A DNA stretch of 64,000 bases, from positions 62,001-126,000 of the forward strand of contig CAVTZP010000007.1 of NCBI GenBank assembly GCA_963739245.1. The letters run 5' to 3'. The DNA is from CAVTZP01 sp963739245. Lineage in GTDB: Bacteria; Chloroflexota; Dehalococcoidia; Dehalococcoidales; BS750m-G39. This document shows, one piece after another, positions 33,961-41,938 of this stretch. Position numbers and translations under genes: made by a program. The stretch's first letter is position 1, and every line of letters begins with the position of its first letter. The notes under the pieces were generated by a model. That model was not told where the DNA came from, made no database searches, and was given only the letters and a program-made list of their open reading frames with translations.

Positions 33961-33989
33961 ATTATCACCCCAAATACGAAAACTGTCAA
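33961..33989 (-). promoter_or_regulatory. Consensus sigma70 promoter for the GAF/GGDEF/HD-GYP gene, implying a leaderless mRNA
   Basis: Minus-strand TTGACA (33989-33984), exactly 17 nt, GATAAT (33966-33961). Ten bases separate the -10 from ATG 33950, so the predicted start of transcription is about 4 nt before the ATG. Confidence 0.75.
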
Positions 33990-34071
33990 GCAAGACTAAT
34001 GCAAAGACTAAAGTAAGCAGACTAAAGTGGGAAAGCTAAAGTACTATGCCTCCACGCCTAATCTGCCCAGA

Positions 34072-34875
34072 CTAAAACAGGCCCAGATACCAGGTAAGAA
34101 TATTACTCCCCCACAGTAATGTAACTATAGCCGTCACAGAGAGGAAGGGAGCAAAAGGGATAGCCTCCTTCCGCTTCTTTATCTTAAACGCCAGGAGAAC
34201 CCCAGCCGCTAAGCCGCCAAGAATCACCGCCAGAAGCAAGGCAACCAATACCAAATAACCAGTAACTATACCTATTAGGGCTGCCATTTTAACGTCTCCC
34301 CACCCCATTCCCCCCCTGAAGATAACAGCCACAAGCAAAAACAGCACAAAACCGACAACCCCACCGATGGCCGCTTGAATAATCCCCGGCTGCGGTAAGA
34401 AAGCACTGCTAAAGAAGGTCAACTTAGATGGCGGTAAAAAGACACTAATGACCAGAGCCAGCGCCAGAGCAGGGTAGACCACTTTATTAGGGATAATCCC
34501 ATGCTCCAAATCAATAACCATAAGAACAATGAACAGACAGCAGTAGAAAGCAGCAACCGCTAATTCGATACCCAAACCATGATGCCAGACCATATAGTGC
34601 CAGTAAAGGTACCCAAACAGGACCCCGGTGCCAACCTCCACCCATAGTATGCGCCGGGGGATGGGTGCCTGGCAGTAGCGGCAACGACCGCGCCGCCACA
34701 GATAGCTAAAAACCGGTATCAGGTCTTTAACCCGTAGACGATGCTGGCATGCCGGACAATGAGACGGGTGATAAACTAACGACCCCCTAGCCGGCAGACG
34801 GTCACAGCATACGTTAAGAAAGCTCGCCACCACCATCCCCAGAAGAATAAAAATAACTACAAAAGCAATTTCCAT
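34072..34875 (-). CDS. pilD: Prepilin peptidase / N-methyltransferase (A24 family)
   Basis: 267 residues from the ATG at 34875 (GAGG five bases upstream). The N-domain has paired zinc cysteines CPAC and CRYC; catalytic aspartates lie in VIDLEHGIIPNKV and GWGDVKMAALIG; about seven membrane helices. It cleaves and methylates type IV pilin-like signal peptides. No pilin or secretion genes are adjacent. An upstream TTG (34914) is probably part of a promoter instead. Confidence 0.9.
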   Translation of the reverse strand: MEIAFVVIFILLGMVVASFLNVCCDRLPARGSLVYHPSHCPACQHRLRVKDLIPVFSYLWRRGRCRYCQAPIPRRILWVEVGTGVLFGYLYWHYMVWHHGLGIELAVAAFYCCLFIVLMVIDLEHGIIPNKVVYPALALALVISVFLPPSKLTFFSSAFLPQPGIIQAAIGGVVGFVLFLLVAVIFRGGMGWGDVKMAALIGIVTGYLVLVALLLAVILGGLAAGVLLAFKIKKRKEAIPFAPFLSVTAIVTLLWGSNILTWYLGLF

Positions 34876-34885
34876 CTCAGCCTCT

Positions 34886-34914
34886 ATTTTGGATGCTTCG
34901 GCTAATATAGTCAA
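34886..34914 (-). promoter_or_regulatory. Putative promoter for the prepilin peptidase gene
   Basis: TTGACT, 17-nt spacer, CAAAAT (4 of 6), again ten bases before the ATG at 34875, the same geometry as at 33961-33989. Confidence 0.45.
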
Positions 34915-34973
34915 TAAGGTATCAGGGATAATAGACTACTAGAAGGGGCGCCTACTGGTAGCACTCTATCAAC

Positions 34974-35002
34974 TTGCCAACCAACCCAAGACAGAATATA
35001 AT
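34974..35002 (+). promoter_or_regulatory. sigma70 promoter for the MFS transporter gene
   Basis: TTGCCA, 17-nt spacer and a perfect TATAAT (34997-35002). A short palindrome GTGTCC-A-GGACAC (35013-35025) lies at the expected transcript start and could be an operator. Confidence 0.65.
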
Positions 35003-35070
35003 ACCGCCAAGGGTGTCCAGGACACTACTACACTGGTGCAAGGCGAGTTATAAATTCCTTCGGCAAGTTC

Positions 35071-36408
35071 ATGCCCCATTATAGGTGTCATAGCATAGTG
35101 AACAAACGTGGAACGGTTAAAGATGGGCAGGGTATCTTTTACGGCTGGGTTATCCTAGGTACAGCCTTTATCATCTTAGTCCTCGGTTATGGTATCAGGA
35201 ACAGCTTCTCCGTTTTCTACCCTACTATTGTCGAGGAATTTGGCTGGGGGCGGGGCAGCACGGCACTGATGTTCTCCATTTCCGTCATTGTCTACGGTCT
35301 AGTCGCGCCAGTGGCCGGCAGCCTAGTTGATAGATTTAAGCCGGGGTTGATTTTAGCATTAGGCGGTTGCATTCTTGGAGCGGGTATTGCTCTGTGCAGT
35401 CTTGCCACCGCTCAGTGGCAATTCTTCCTTTTCTACGGGGTTATTGCCGCCGTAGGCTTGAGCCTGGCTGGCTGGACGCCTCTTACCACCATAGTCTCCA
35501 ACTGGTTTGTCAAGAAGCGCGGCTTAGTCATGGGTATACTGGCTGCTGGCTTCGGCGGCAGCCTGGTATCAGCCCCAATCGCCCAGCTTCTCATCTCCAG
35601 CTTTGGCTGGCAGAAGGCTTATATCATTGTCGGAATCTTCCCCATTGCCATTATTGTACCCCTCTGTATTCTCTTGATGCGCCACAGCCCCCAAGGCAAA
35701 GGGCTTTTGCCTGATGGTGCGCCTCAGAAATCGCCTGAGCCACAAGACCAAGATGAGCCTCGGATTGGGGAGGGGAAATGGAGTGGTACTACCTGGACAC
35801 TTTCGCAGGCAATAAAGACCTACCAATTCTGGCTACTTTTTCTGATTGCCTTCTGCCTCCTTGGACTTGCCGAGCAGATAGCAATAGCCCACCAGGTTTA
35901 CTTCTTCCGGGACGCAGGCTACGAGCCGATGCTGGCGGCCAAAATCTACAGCGTATTCGGCATTGCCTTCATGCTCGGAACCATGTGCAGCTTCTTCTCC
36001 GACCGCCTTGGGCGGGAGAAGGTCTTCATACCTAGCTGTCTGCTAAGCGCCGGGGCAGTATCCTTGTTATTCCTGATAAGTGACACCTCTCACCTCTGGA
36101 CACCATTACTATTTGCTATCTGCTTTGGCCTAGGGCTTGGTGCTGCCGGACCAGTGTTTTACAGCGCGGCAGCCGACCTATTTCACGGAAGACACTTTGG
36201 CTCCATCCTAGGCACGATAACTACAGGCTTCGCTCTAGGCGGTGCCATCGCCCCCTGGCTTGCCGGGTTTATCCATGAGAAAACCAATAGCTACTTCCTC
36301 GCTTTCTTCATACTTCTGGGTTCGCTAATCGCCAGTGCGGTGCTGATGTGGCTAATTGCCCCTAGTAAGATAAGACCGGTTCCGCTGAGACAGGCCCAGC
36401 ATTTATGA
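35071..36408 (+). CDS. MFS transporter, OxlT/monocarboxylate-like
   Basis: 445 residues with 12 predicted membrane helices in two halves and a charged central loop (about 205-240). The start of helix 1 (GIFYGWVILGTAFIILVLGYG) and SVFYPTIVEEFGWGRG resemble the oxalate/formate antiporter and monocarboxylate group. Substrate unknown. The exact start is unsure: a GTG at 35098 is an alternative, since neither has a clear Shine-Dalgarno. Confidence 0.83.
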   Translation: MPHYRCHSIVNKRGTVKDGQGIFYGWVILGTAFIILVLGYGIRNSFSVFYPTIVEEFGWGRGSTALMFSISVIVYGLVAPVAGSLVDRFKPGLILALGGCILGAGIALCSLATAQWQFFLFYGVIAAVGLSLAGWTPLTTIVSNWFVKKRGLVMGILAAGFGGSLVSAPIAQLLISSFGWQKAYIIVGIFPIAIIVPLCILLMRHSPQGKGLLPDGAPQKSPEPQDQDEPRIGEGKWSGTTWTLSQAIKTYQFWLLFLIAFCLLGLAEQIAIAHQVYFFRDAGYEPMLAAKIYSVFGIAFMLGTMCSFFSDRLGREKVFIPSCLLSAGAVSLLFLISDTSHLWTPLLFAICFGLGLGAAGPVFYSAAADLFHGRHFGSILGTITTGFALGGAIAPWLAGFIHEKTNSYFLAFFILLGSLIASAVLMWLIAPSKIRPVPLRQAQHL

Positions 36409-36443
36409 TATAATTTTCTGCGGAACTGTCTTGAAGCAAAAAG

Positions 36444-37250
36444 ATGAGTACAGCATTAACCAAGTTGGTCGTCCTCATCAGAGGCGGTGGGGAGGTAGCC
36501 AGCGCCGTAGCCCACAGGTTAGCCCGTGCCCACTTTAGAGTCTGTATGACCGAAGTCCCTCAACCCCAGGCAGTCAGCCGGGGGGTCACCTTCTCCGAGG
36601 CGATATACGACGGGAAAAAGGAGATTGAGGGGGTAGTAGCCAAACATATTACCTCCATTCCGGGTATTACCAAGGCGTGGCAGGAAGGCGAGATACCCAT
36701 TATAATTGACCTTGAGGCATCAATAAAGAACACCCTTAACCCTGATATACTGGTTGACGCTATCATGGCAAAAAGAAACCTGGGAACAAGGATTACTGAT
36801 GCCCCCCTAGTAATCGGAATGGGTCCTGGATTTGAGGCAGGGAAGGATGTCCACATGGTGGTGGAGACAAATAATAGCAAGAACCTGGGCAAGGTAATCC
36901 TTAAGGGGAAGGCAGAAAAAGATACCGGAGTCCCCATTGCTATAGAAGGCTTGACCTTTGAAAGGGTGCTACATGCACCTAAAAACGGCCTGTTCCTGAC
37001 CGATAAGAAGATAGGAGACCTGGTTGCCGTCGGCGAAGTGATTGCCTCAGTGGCAGGACAGCCAATCAAGGCGGAGATAGGCGGTATTGTTCGAGCCTTG
37101 ATGCGCAACAGGGTGACGGTAATGAAGGGGACAAAGCTGGGGGAAATAGACCCTACGGGAAGTAAGAAGGCCTGCTATACTATTCGTCCCAAGATGAGCA
37201 CAATTGCTGACGGGGTTCTAGAAGCGATACTGATGCGCTATAATGTTTAA
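36444..37250 (+). CDS. yqeB: Selenium-dependent molybdenum hydroxylase maturation protein (YqeB family)
   Basis: 268 residues of the EF2563/YqeB family: VVLIRGGGEVASAVAHRL at the N-terminus, PLVIGMGPGFEAGKDV in the middle. Family members co-occur with xdhC-like genes and selD in organisms with labile-selenium molybdenum hydroxylases. It overlaps the next gene by 8 nt. The enzyme it would mature is not in the window. Confidence 0.85.
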   Translation: MSTALTKLVVLIRGGGEVASAVAHRLARAHFRVCMTEVPQPQAVSRGVTFSEAIYDGKKEIEGVVAKHITSIPGITKAWQEGEIPIIIDLEASIKNTLNPDILVDAIMAKRNLGTRITDAPLVIGMGPGFEAGKDVHMVVETNNSKNLGKVILKGKAEKDTGVPIAIEGLTFERVLHAPKNGLFLTDKKIGDLVAVGEVIASVAGQPIKAEIGGIVRALMRNRVTVMKGTKLGEIDPTGSKKACYTIRPKMSTIADGVLEAILMRYNV

Positions 37251-38025
37251 GATGACTGATATCTACCAGGAAATAGTCAGGATTAGAGCCGAGGGAGAAG
37301 AGGCAGCGCTGGTCACTATAGTCTCCGCTACCGGCTCCACCCCCAGGGAAGAGGGAGCCAAGATGCTGGTTAGGGCTGACGGTAGCAGCCTTGGCACCAT
37401 CGGTGGCGGGAGCCTGGAAGCCCAGGTAATTAAGGAAGCGATTAAGGTAATCGGGCAGGGCAAGCCAAAGCGACTCCACGCCAGCTTAACTGCCAAGGAA
37501 GTGGAGGCGGAAGGGATGCTCTGCGGCGGGGAGCTAGAGGTGTTTATCGAGCCTATTCTGACCCCACCCACCCTTTATATATTTGGCGGCGGTCATATCT
37601 CGCTGCCACTAGCCAGGATGGGCAAACTTCTCGGCTTCAAGATTGCGGTCATTGACGACCGGGCTGAATTCGCCAATGCCGATAGATTCCCCGAAGCCGA
37701 TACCATCCTCGCTGAGGACTTTAGCAAATCATTCTCCAAGCTAAAGATAGATAAATCAAGCTACATCGTGATTGTTACCCGAAACCACCAGTTTGACGAT
37801 ATCGTACTGGAATGGGCGGTGGGGACAAAGGCTAAATACATCGGCATGATAGGTAGCAAAACCAAAACCAAGGCGGTATTCTCCCACCTCGTGGCTAAAG
37901 GAATAGCTAAAGAGCAACTGGATAGGGTCCATGCCCCCATCGGCTTGGAAATAAATGCTCAGACCCCAGAGGAGATAGCGGTCAGCATCCTGGCAGAAAT
38001 AGTAAAGGTTCGTCGTTCTCTCTAG
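37243..38025 (+). CDS. XdhC/CoxI family molybdenum hydroxylase maturation protein
   Basis: 260 residues. XdhC-CoxI N-domain (TIVSATGSTPREEGAKMLV; GTIGGGSLEAQV; EGMLCGGELEVFIE) and C-terminal Rossmann domain (LYIFGGGHISLPLARMG; DDRAEFANADRFPEA). These proteins bind Mo cofactor and hand it, after sulfuration, to xanthine dehydrogenase-like enzymes. Coupled to yqeB by overlap. Confidence 0.9.
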   Translation: MFKMTDIYQEIVRIRAEGEEAALVTIVSATGSTPREEGAKMLVRADGSSLGTIGGGSLEAQVIKEAIKVIGQGKPKRLHASLTAKEVEAEGMLCGGELEVFIEPILTPPTLYIFGGGHISLPLARMGKLLGFKIAVIDDRAEFANADRFPEADTILAEDFSKSFSKLKIDKSSYIVIVTRNHQFDDIVLEWAVGTKAKYIGMIGSKTKTKAVFSHLVAKGIAKEQLDRVHAPIGLEINAQTPEEIAVSILAEIVKVRRSL

Positions 38026-38049
38026 CCCTTAGAAGCAGTATCTGACCGT

Positions 38050-38322
38050 CTATCCGCCGGAAATTAAGAGCGTTATATAGAGTTCGTCTCCGTCCTTGAC
38101 CGGCTTAGCCAGTGCATCTGGGTAGGAACTATCATAATTGACATAGACATCAACGTAATTGAGCAATCTACCCTGTTTATCAAATAGCGCCGGCTTAAGC
38201 TGGGGAAATTGCCTAACCAATTCGTCAAGACACTCGCCAACGGTACTGCCATTAACCTCAACAACTGCCTGGTTATTAGTAAATGAAAGCAACTCGGGGT
38301 GAAGGTCTATTTTTACACTCAC
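38050..38322 (-). CDS. MoaD/ThiS family sulfur-carrier protein
   Basis: 90 residues, beta-grasp fold, ending in the Gly-Gly tail (YITLLISGG) that is adenylated and thiocarboxylated. Preceded (4-nt overlap) by an E1-like activating enzyme. Could serve molybdopterin synthase, cysteine or tungsten pathways; context favours the Mo cofactor. Confidence 0.88.
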   Translation of the reverse strand: MSVKIDLHPELLSFTNNQAVVEVNGSTVGECLDELVRQFPQLKPALFDKQGRLLNYVDVYVNYDSSYPDALAKPVKDGDELYITLLISGG

Positions 38323-39065
38323 TTCTTACCCTCCGCTAGCCGACCACAATGCTCACAAGCCGGGTCTCTCTTGAGTTTAAACTCGGTAAATTTCATATTC
38401 AGCCCATCGTAGACCAGTAGCTTATTGGTCAATAGCTGACCAATCCCAACGATATATTTTATCACCTCTGTTGCCTGGATGCAGCCGATAACCGCCGGTG
38501 TAACCCCAATCACCGGGAATTTCTCTCCAGGGATGACTCCCCGGTAGACGCACCTCAGACAGGCGGTTTCACCCGGGATTATCGTCATCGCCCTCCCCTC
38601 AAAGCTATAGACCGCTCCATGGAAAAAGGGGATATTCTTCTCCAGTGCCACCTTATTTAGTAAATATCTGTCCGGTAGATTATCCATGGCATCAACAATT
38701 AGGTCAAAGCCAGCGACAAGCTGAGAAATATTGGCTTCGGTTATCACTTCTTCTATCGCCTCTATTTTTACCTCGCGGTTCAGCCGCCCGAGCTTCTCTG
38801 CCGCCGAATCACCCTTCCCTCTGCCGATATCCTCATCCCAGTGCAAAACCTGCCGGTTCAGGTTACTAAGCTCCACTCTATCACCGTCAACGATTCGGAG
38901 CATTCCCACCCCGGCGGCGGTTAAATATGTGGCTGCGGCACAACCAAGCCCGCCGGCACCGGCAACGAAGACTCTTGCTCGCTTGAGCCTCTCCTGTCCC
39001 TCCTGCCCAAACCCCCCAATCATTATCTGCCGGTCATACCTTTCCCGCTCTTCCCTGCTAAGCAT
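38319..39065 (-). CDS. moeB: MoeB/ThiF/HesA-family E1-like adenylyltransferase
   Basis: 248 residues. ATP site VFVAGAGGLGCAAATYL, Asp in VDGDRVELSNLNRQVL, and two zinc CxxC pairs (CLRCV and CEHCG). It adenylates the Gly-Gly end of the adjacent MoaD-like protein. moeB versus thiF/hesA cannot be separated by sequence; the neighbours suggest Mo cofactor. Confidence 0.88.
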   Translation of the reverse strand: MLSREERERYDRQIMIGGFGQEGQERLKRARVFVAGAGGLGCAAATYLTAAGVGMLRIVDGDRVELSNLNRQVLHWDEDIGRGKGDSAAEKLGRLNREVKIEAIEEVITEANISQLVAGFDLIVDAMDNLPDRYLLNKVALEKNIPFFHGAVYSFEGRAMTIIPGETACLRCVYRGVIPGEKFPVIGVTPAVIGCIQATEVIKYIVGIGQLLTNKLLVYDGLNMKFTEFKLKRDPACEHCGRLAEGKK

Positions 39066-39082
39066 GGCTAACCCCCGGCACC

Positions 39083-39415
39083 TTACTTTACCTCTTTACT
39101 CATCCACTCCAGATAGTCTTGATTGCCACCAATAATGGGCAAGGCAATTACCTCCGGAACATCATAGCCGTGATGCTCCTTAACTAAATTAACCACCTCA
39201 TCCAGTACCGATGCTTTGGTTTTGACGATTAGAAGGCTCTCCTCAGCCGATTCAAGTTTGCCCTGCCACCAGAAGAGCGAGCTAACCCTCGGCACAATAT
39301 TTATACAGGCTGCCTTCCTTTCGTTCAGCAGTACATCAGCTATTCGCTGCGCTTCCTCAGCCTTCGCTGCAGTAATAAACACGACGATATCAGCAAACTG
39401 TTCTAGTTTAGCCAC
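39083..39415 (-). CDS. cutA: Divalent-cation tolerance protein CutA1 family
   Basis: 110 residues: VFITAAKAEEAQRIADVLL, ACINIVPRVSSLFWWQGK and VKEHHGYDVPEVIALPI are the hallmark blocks of the trimeric CutA fold. Overlaps fdhD by 8 nt in the five-gene minus-strand operon. Confidence 0.92.
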   Translation of the reverse strand: MAKLEQFADIVVFITAAKAEEAQRIADVLLNERKAACINIVPRVSSLFWWQGKLESAEESLLIVKTKASVLDEVVNLVKEHHGYDVPEVIALPIIGGNQDYLEWMSKEVK

Positions 39416-40136
39416 CTCTTAATCTCCACTCATTGGCATAAATATTGGCCTTCCTTCCCCGGGCAAAGCCAATGAGAGTCATGCCCAAATCACCAGCTAA
39501 CTTCACCCCCATATTGGTGGGGGCGGATTTGGAGATAAGCACGGGAACATTTCTTTTAGCTACCTTGAGCAATATCTCTGAAGAAACCCGGCCGCTGGTG
39601 ATTACCAAACGCCCGGCTGTCGGTATATCCTTCAGCAGACACTCGCCAAAGACCTTATCAATGGCATTGTGCCTGCCTATGTCCTCGCTAAAGACCAGAA
39701 TGCTCTTGGTATCACACAAGGCAGCGCTGTGAACACCGCCCGTTGCCTTAAACACTGCCGAGCGCTGAACAAACTCATCTAGTAGAGCAAAGACCTCACC
39801 GACTGATATTTCAATATCGGATTCTACCTTTGCCCCTGAGGTTACCAATCGCCGGGATGAAGGCAGGCTCCCCTTTTTAGTCTCTACCTCCACCATCCCC
39901 CCCTTGTCGTCAACCCTTATCTCCTTAATATCGTCCTTGCTTTCTATCAATCCTTCGGAGAAAAGGAAGCCAATAGCCAGATAGTCTAAATTTGCCGGAG
40001 AGCAGAGTAAGGTCACCACCTCATGATTATTCAGGGTGATGATAAGGGGAAATTCAGCAACTACTACATCAACAATGTTATCTCTGCCCTTCTCAGTAAC
40101 CCGTGATATAGGCAACCTCTCCACATTGTTTATCAT
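39408..40136 (-). CDS. fdhD: FdhD-like sulfur carrier/transferase lacking the loop cysteine
   Basis: 242 residues. Conserved blocks: LLCSPANLDYLAIGFLFSEG, GGVHSAALCD, VFSEDIGRHNAIDKVFGEC, LVITSGRVSSEILLK. FdhD moves sulfur to formate dehydrogenase Mo cofactor through a loop cysteine pair; here the loop reads VTSGAKVESD with Ala102 where a Cys is expected. It may act only as a cofactor binder. First full-size gene of the operon after the Cys-rich small protein. Confidence 0.88.
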   Translation of the reverse strand: MINNVERLPISRVTEKGRDNIVDVVVAEFPLIITLNNHEVVTLLCSPANLDYLAIGFLFSEGLIESKDDIKEIRVDDKGGMVEVETKKGSLPSSRRLVTSGAKVESDIEISVGEVFALLDEFVQRSAVFKATGGVHSAALCDTKSILVFSEDIGRHNAIDKVFGECLLKDIPTAGRLVITSGRVSSEILLKVAKRNVPVLISKSAPTNMGVKLAGDLGMTLIGFARGRKANIYANEWRLRGG

Positions 40137-40166
40137 CTCGTCTCTTCTTTTAAAAGATGGACGAGG

Positions 40167-40322
40167 TTAGAGCTCTTTCTTTAGTATCTTTTCCCTAAGG
40201 GTCTCCCACTGTGCCTTGGTGAGGATACAGGTGTTATCCTTCTCCCCTATCTCTACTTGTGCCTCGGTTATCTTAACTACAGGACAACACGAACCCTCGC
40301 GGCATAACTGTACGATTTTCAT
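40167..40322 (-). CDS. Conserved small Cys-rich protein (51 aa, unknown function)
   Basis: MKIVQLCREGSCCPVVKITE... with Cys7, Cys12, Cys13 and a second half of the form IGEKDNTCILTKAQWETLRE. The pattern C-CC-V...IGE..N...LT..QW..L recurs in small uncharacterised bacterial proteins as I recall them. AGGGGG lies about nine bases before the ATG. It heads the fdhD-cutA-moeB-moaD operon, divergent from cysK, so a thiol or metal role is plausible but unproven. Confidence 0.7.
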   Translation of the reverse strand: MKIVQLCREGSCCPVVKITEAQVEIGEKDNTCILTKAQWETLREKILKKEL

Positions 40323-40360
40323 CTCTTCACACCCCCTTTCGTTTTAGAAATTATAGCCAC

Positions 40361-40389
40361 GCCTTGTTGACTATCTTAGTCAACAAGGC
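40361..40389. promoter_or_regulatory. Perfect 12-bp inverted repeat between the fdhD operon and cysK
   Basis: GCCTTGTTGACT - ATCTT - AGTCAACAAGGC. It lies 38 nt before the small-protein start on one side and 87 nt before cysK on the other, with no T-run, so it fits an operator for a regulator of both divergent units better than a terminator. Confidence 0.5.
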
Positions 40390-40476
40390 TACACTATCAT
40401 AAAAACCTATATGCGTCAACCGATACAAAAGTAACACTTGACATTATTTTCCCCCTGTCATTAGAGGAGCTCTAAA

Positions 40477-41382
40477 ATGGCAAAAAGTATATCAGACCTG
40501 GTTGGAAACACGCCAGTTGTGAAACTGGCTAAAATAAACGACACCAATTCTACTATTTTAGCCAAGCTGGAAGCCCTAAACCCAAGCGGGAGCATAAAGG
40601 ACGTCATGGCTTTATACATGATGGAAGCGGCTGAGAAGAAGGGGCTATTAAAACCGGGGAGCAAGATTATAGAGGCTACCAGCGGTAATACCGGCATATC
40701 ATTTGCCATGCTCGCCTCGCTAAAAGGCTGCAAATTCATCGCTGTCATGCCCGAGCATATGAGCAAAGAAAGAAGGCAGATGATGCAAGCCTTTGGCGCT
40801 GAGATTGTCTTAACCCCGGAAAAGGAAGGGTTTATCGGCTCTCTGAAGAAGGTGGAGCAGCTAGCCAGGGAATACAAAGACGCCTGGTTGCCACGGCAGT
40901 TTGACAACCCGGATAACATTGCCGCCCATAGAGAGATTACCGCCAGGAAGATTTTGGCAGAAGTAAGAGAGCAAATTGATGTTTTTGTCGCCGGGGTCGG
41001 TACCGGCGGCACACTAATGGGGGTGGCAGAAGTGCTTAAAAAGGTCTACCCTAAGATAAAGATTGTTGCCGTGGAGCCGGCGGAAGCGGCGGTAATGAGT
41101 GGGGGGAAACCCGCCTCACACCTGATACAGGGAATAGGCCCAGGATTTATCCCCAGTCTGGTGAACATGGCTCTCATCGATGAAATTATTAAAGTAAAGG
41201 GCAGTGACGCCGTGGCTATAACAAGCAGACTGATAAAAGAGGAGGGATTGATGGTTGGCATTTCCTCAGGTGCCAATGTTTTTGCCTCATTAGAGATTGC
41301 CCAAAGGTCAGGAAAGGGTAAAACCATTGTTACCATCCTACCCGACAGGGGTGAAAGATACCTAAGCATGGATTTATTTTAA
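40477..41382 (+). CDS. cysK: Cysteine synthase (O-acetylserine sulfhydrylase)
   Basis: 301 residues, fold-type II PLP enzyme. PLP-Lys in PSGSIKDVMALYMM, substrate loop ATSGNTGISFAM and phosphate cup GVGTGGTLMGV are intact. Makes cysteine from O-acetyl- or O-phosphoserine and sulfide. AGAGGAG upstream of ATG. It lies ten bases before a ferritin-like gene, so the operon links cysteine/sulfide with oxygen defence. Confidence 0.94.
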   Translation: MAKSISDLVGNTPVVKLAKINDTNSTILAKLEALNPSGSIKDVMALYMMEAAEKKGLLKPGSKIIEATSGNTGISFAMLASLKGCKFIAVMPEHMSKERRQMMQAFGAEIVLTPEKEGFIGSLKKVEQLAREYKDAWLPRQFDNPDNIAAHREITARKILAEVREQIDVFVAGVGTGGTLMGVAEVLKKVYPKIKIVAVEPAEAAVMSGGKPASHLIQGIGPGFIPSLVNMALIDEIIKVKGSDAVAITSRLIKEEGLMVGISSGANVFASLEIAQRSGKGKTIVTILPDRGERYLSMDLF

Positions 41383-41392
41383 GGAAATACTA

Positions 41393-41924
41393 ATGGAAAT
41401 AGAACAGGATAAAACCCTAAAGGCACTTCAAATTGCTCTTCAGATGGAAATTGACGGCAAAGAGTACTATCTGAAAGCAAGCCAAGAAAGTAGCAACGAG
41501 GCGGGTAAGAAACTACTGCAGTCGCTAGCCGCTGAAGAAGATGTCCACCGGCAAAAGTTTGAGCAGATATACAAAGCAATACAGAGATAAAAAGGCGTGG
41601 CCAGTGACTGATTTTCAACCTGACGGGGGCAAAAGACTGAGAACCATATTTGTCAAGACAACCGAGAAAACTGGCGCCAATATAAAAGCCCTTGCCACTG
41701 AGCTTGATGCTGTACAGACAGCTATGGCTATGGAAAATAAGACCTATGATTTCTATAAAAGCCAGGGGGGAAACGCTACCCATAGTGCGGAGAGGGACTT
41801 TTATCACACCGTGGCTAGTGAAGAAAGGGAACACTATCTAATCCTGCTCGACTATTATGAATACCTCAAAGACCCGGCAGGTTGGTTTGCCACCAAGGAG
41901 CATCCGTCTCTGGACGGGGGTTAA
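41393..41924 (+). CDS. Ferritin-like/rubrerythrin-type diiron protein, interrupted by a +1 frameshift
   Basis: The first frame gives a ferritin-like helix pair (LQIALQMEIDGKEYYLKASQ; LLQSLAAEEDVHRQKFEQIY) and ends KAIQR at TAA 41588-41590; skipping its T continues KKAWPVTDFQPDGGKRLRT and the second helix pair with AMAMENKTYDFYKS and ASEEREHYLILLDYYEYL. The joined 176-residue protein has the full set of Glu and EEREH diiron ligands. Likely a peroxide- or oxygen-reducing protein. Confidence 0.8.
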
Positions 41925-41938
41925 CCCGGAGGTTAGAA

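Noticed and set aside
33951..33989. TTG start of the GGDEF/HD-GYP gene at 33989
   Set aside because: The TTG is the first base triplet of a consensus -35 box; ATG 33950 fits better.
34072..34914. TTG 34914 as start of the prepilin peptidase
   Set aside because: ATG 34875 has a GAGG at proper spacing and begins the first membrane helix as in relatives; the TTG falls in a -35-like TTGACT.
40438..40466. TTGACA as -35 of a cysK promoter
   Set aside because: No acceptable -10 at 16-18 nt spacing; TAAAAT further on overlaps the start codon.
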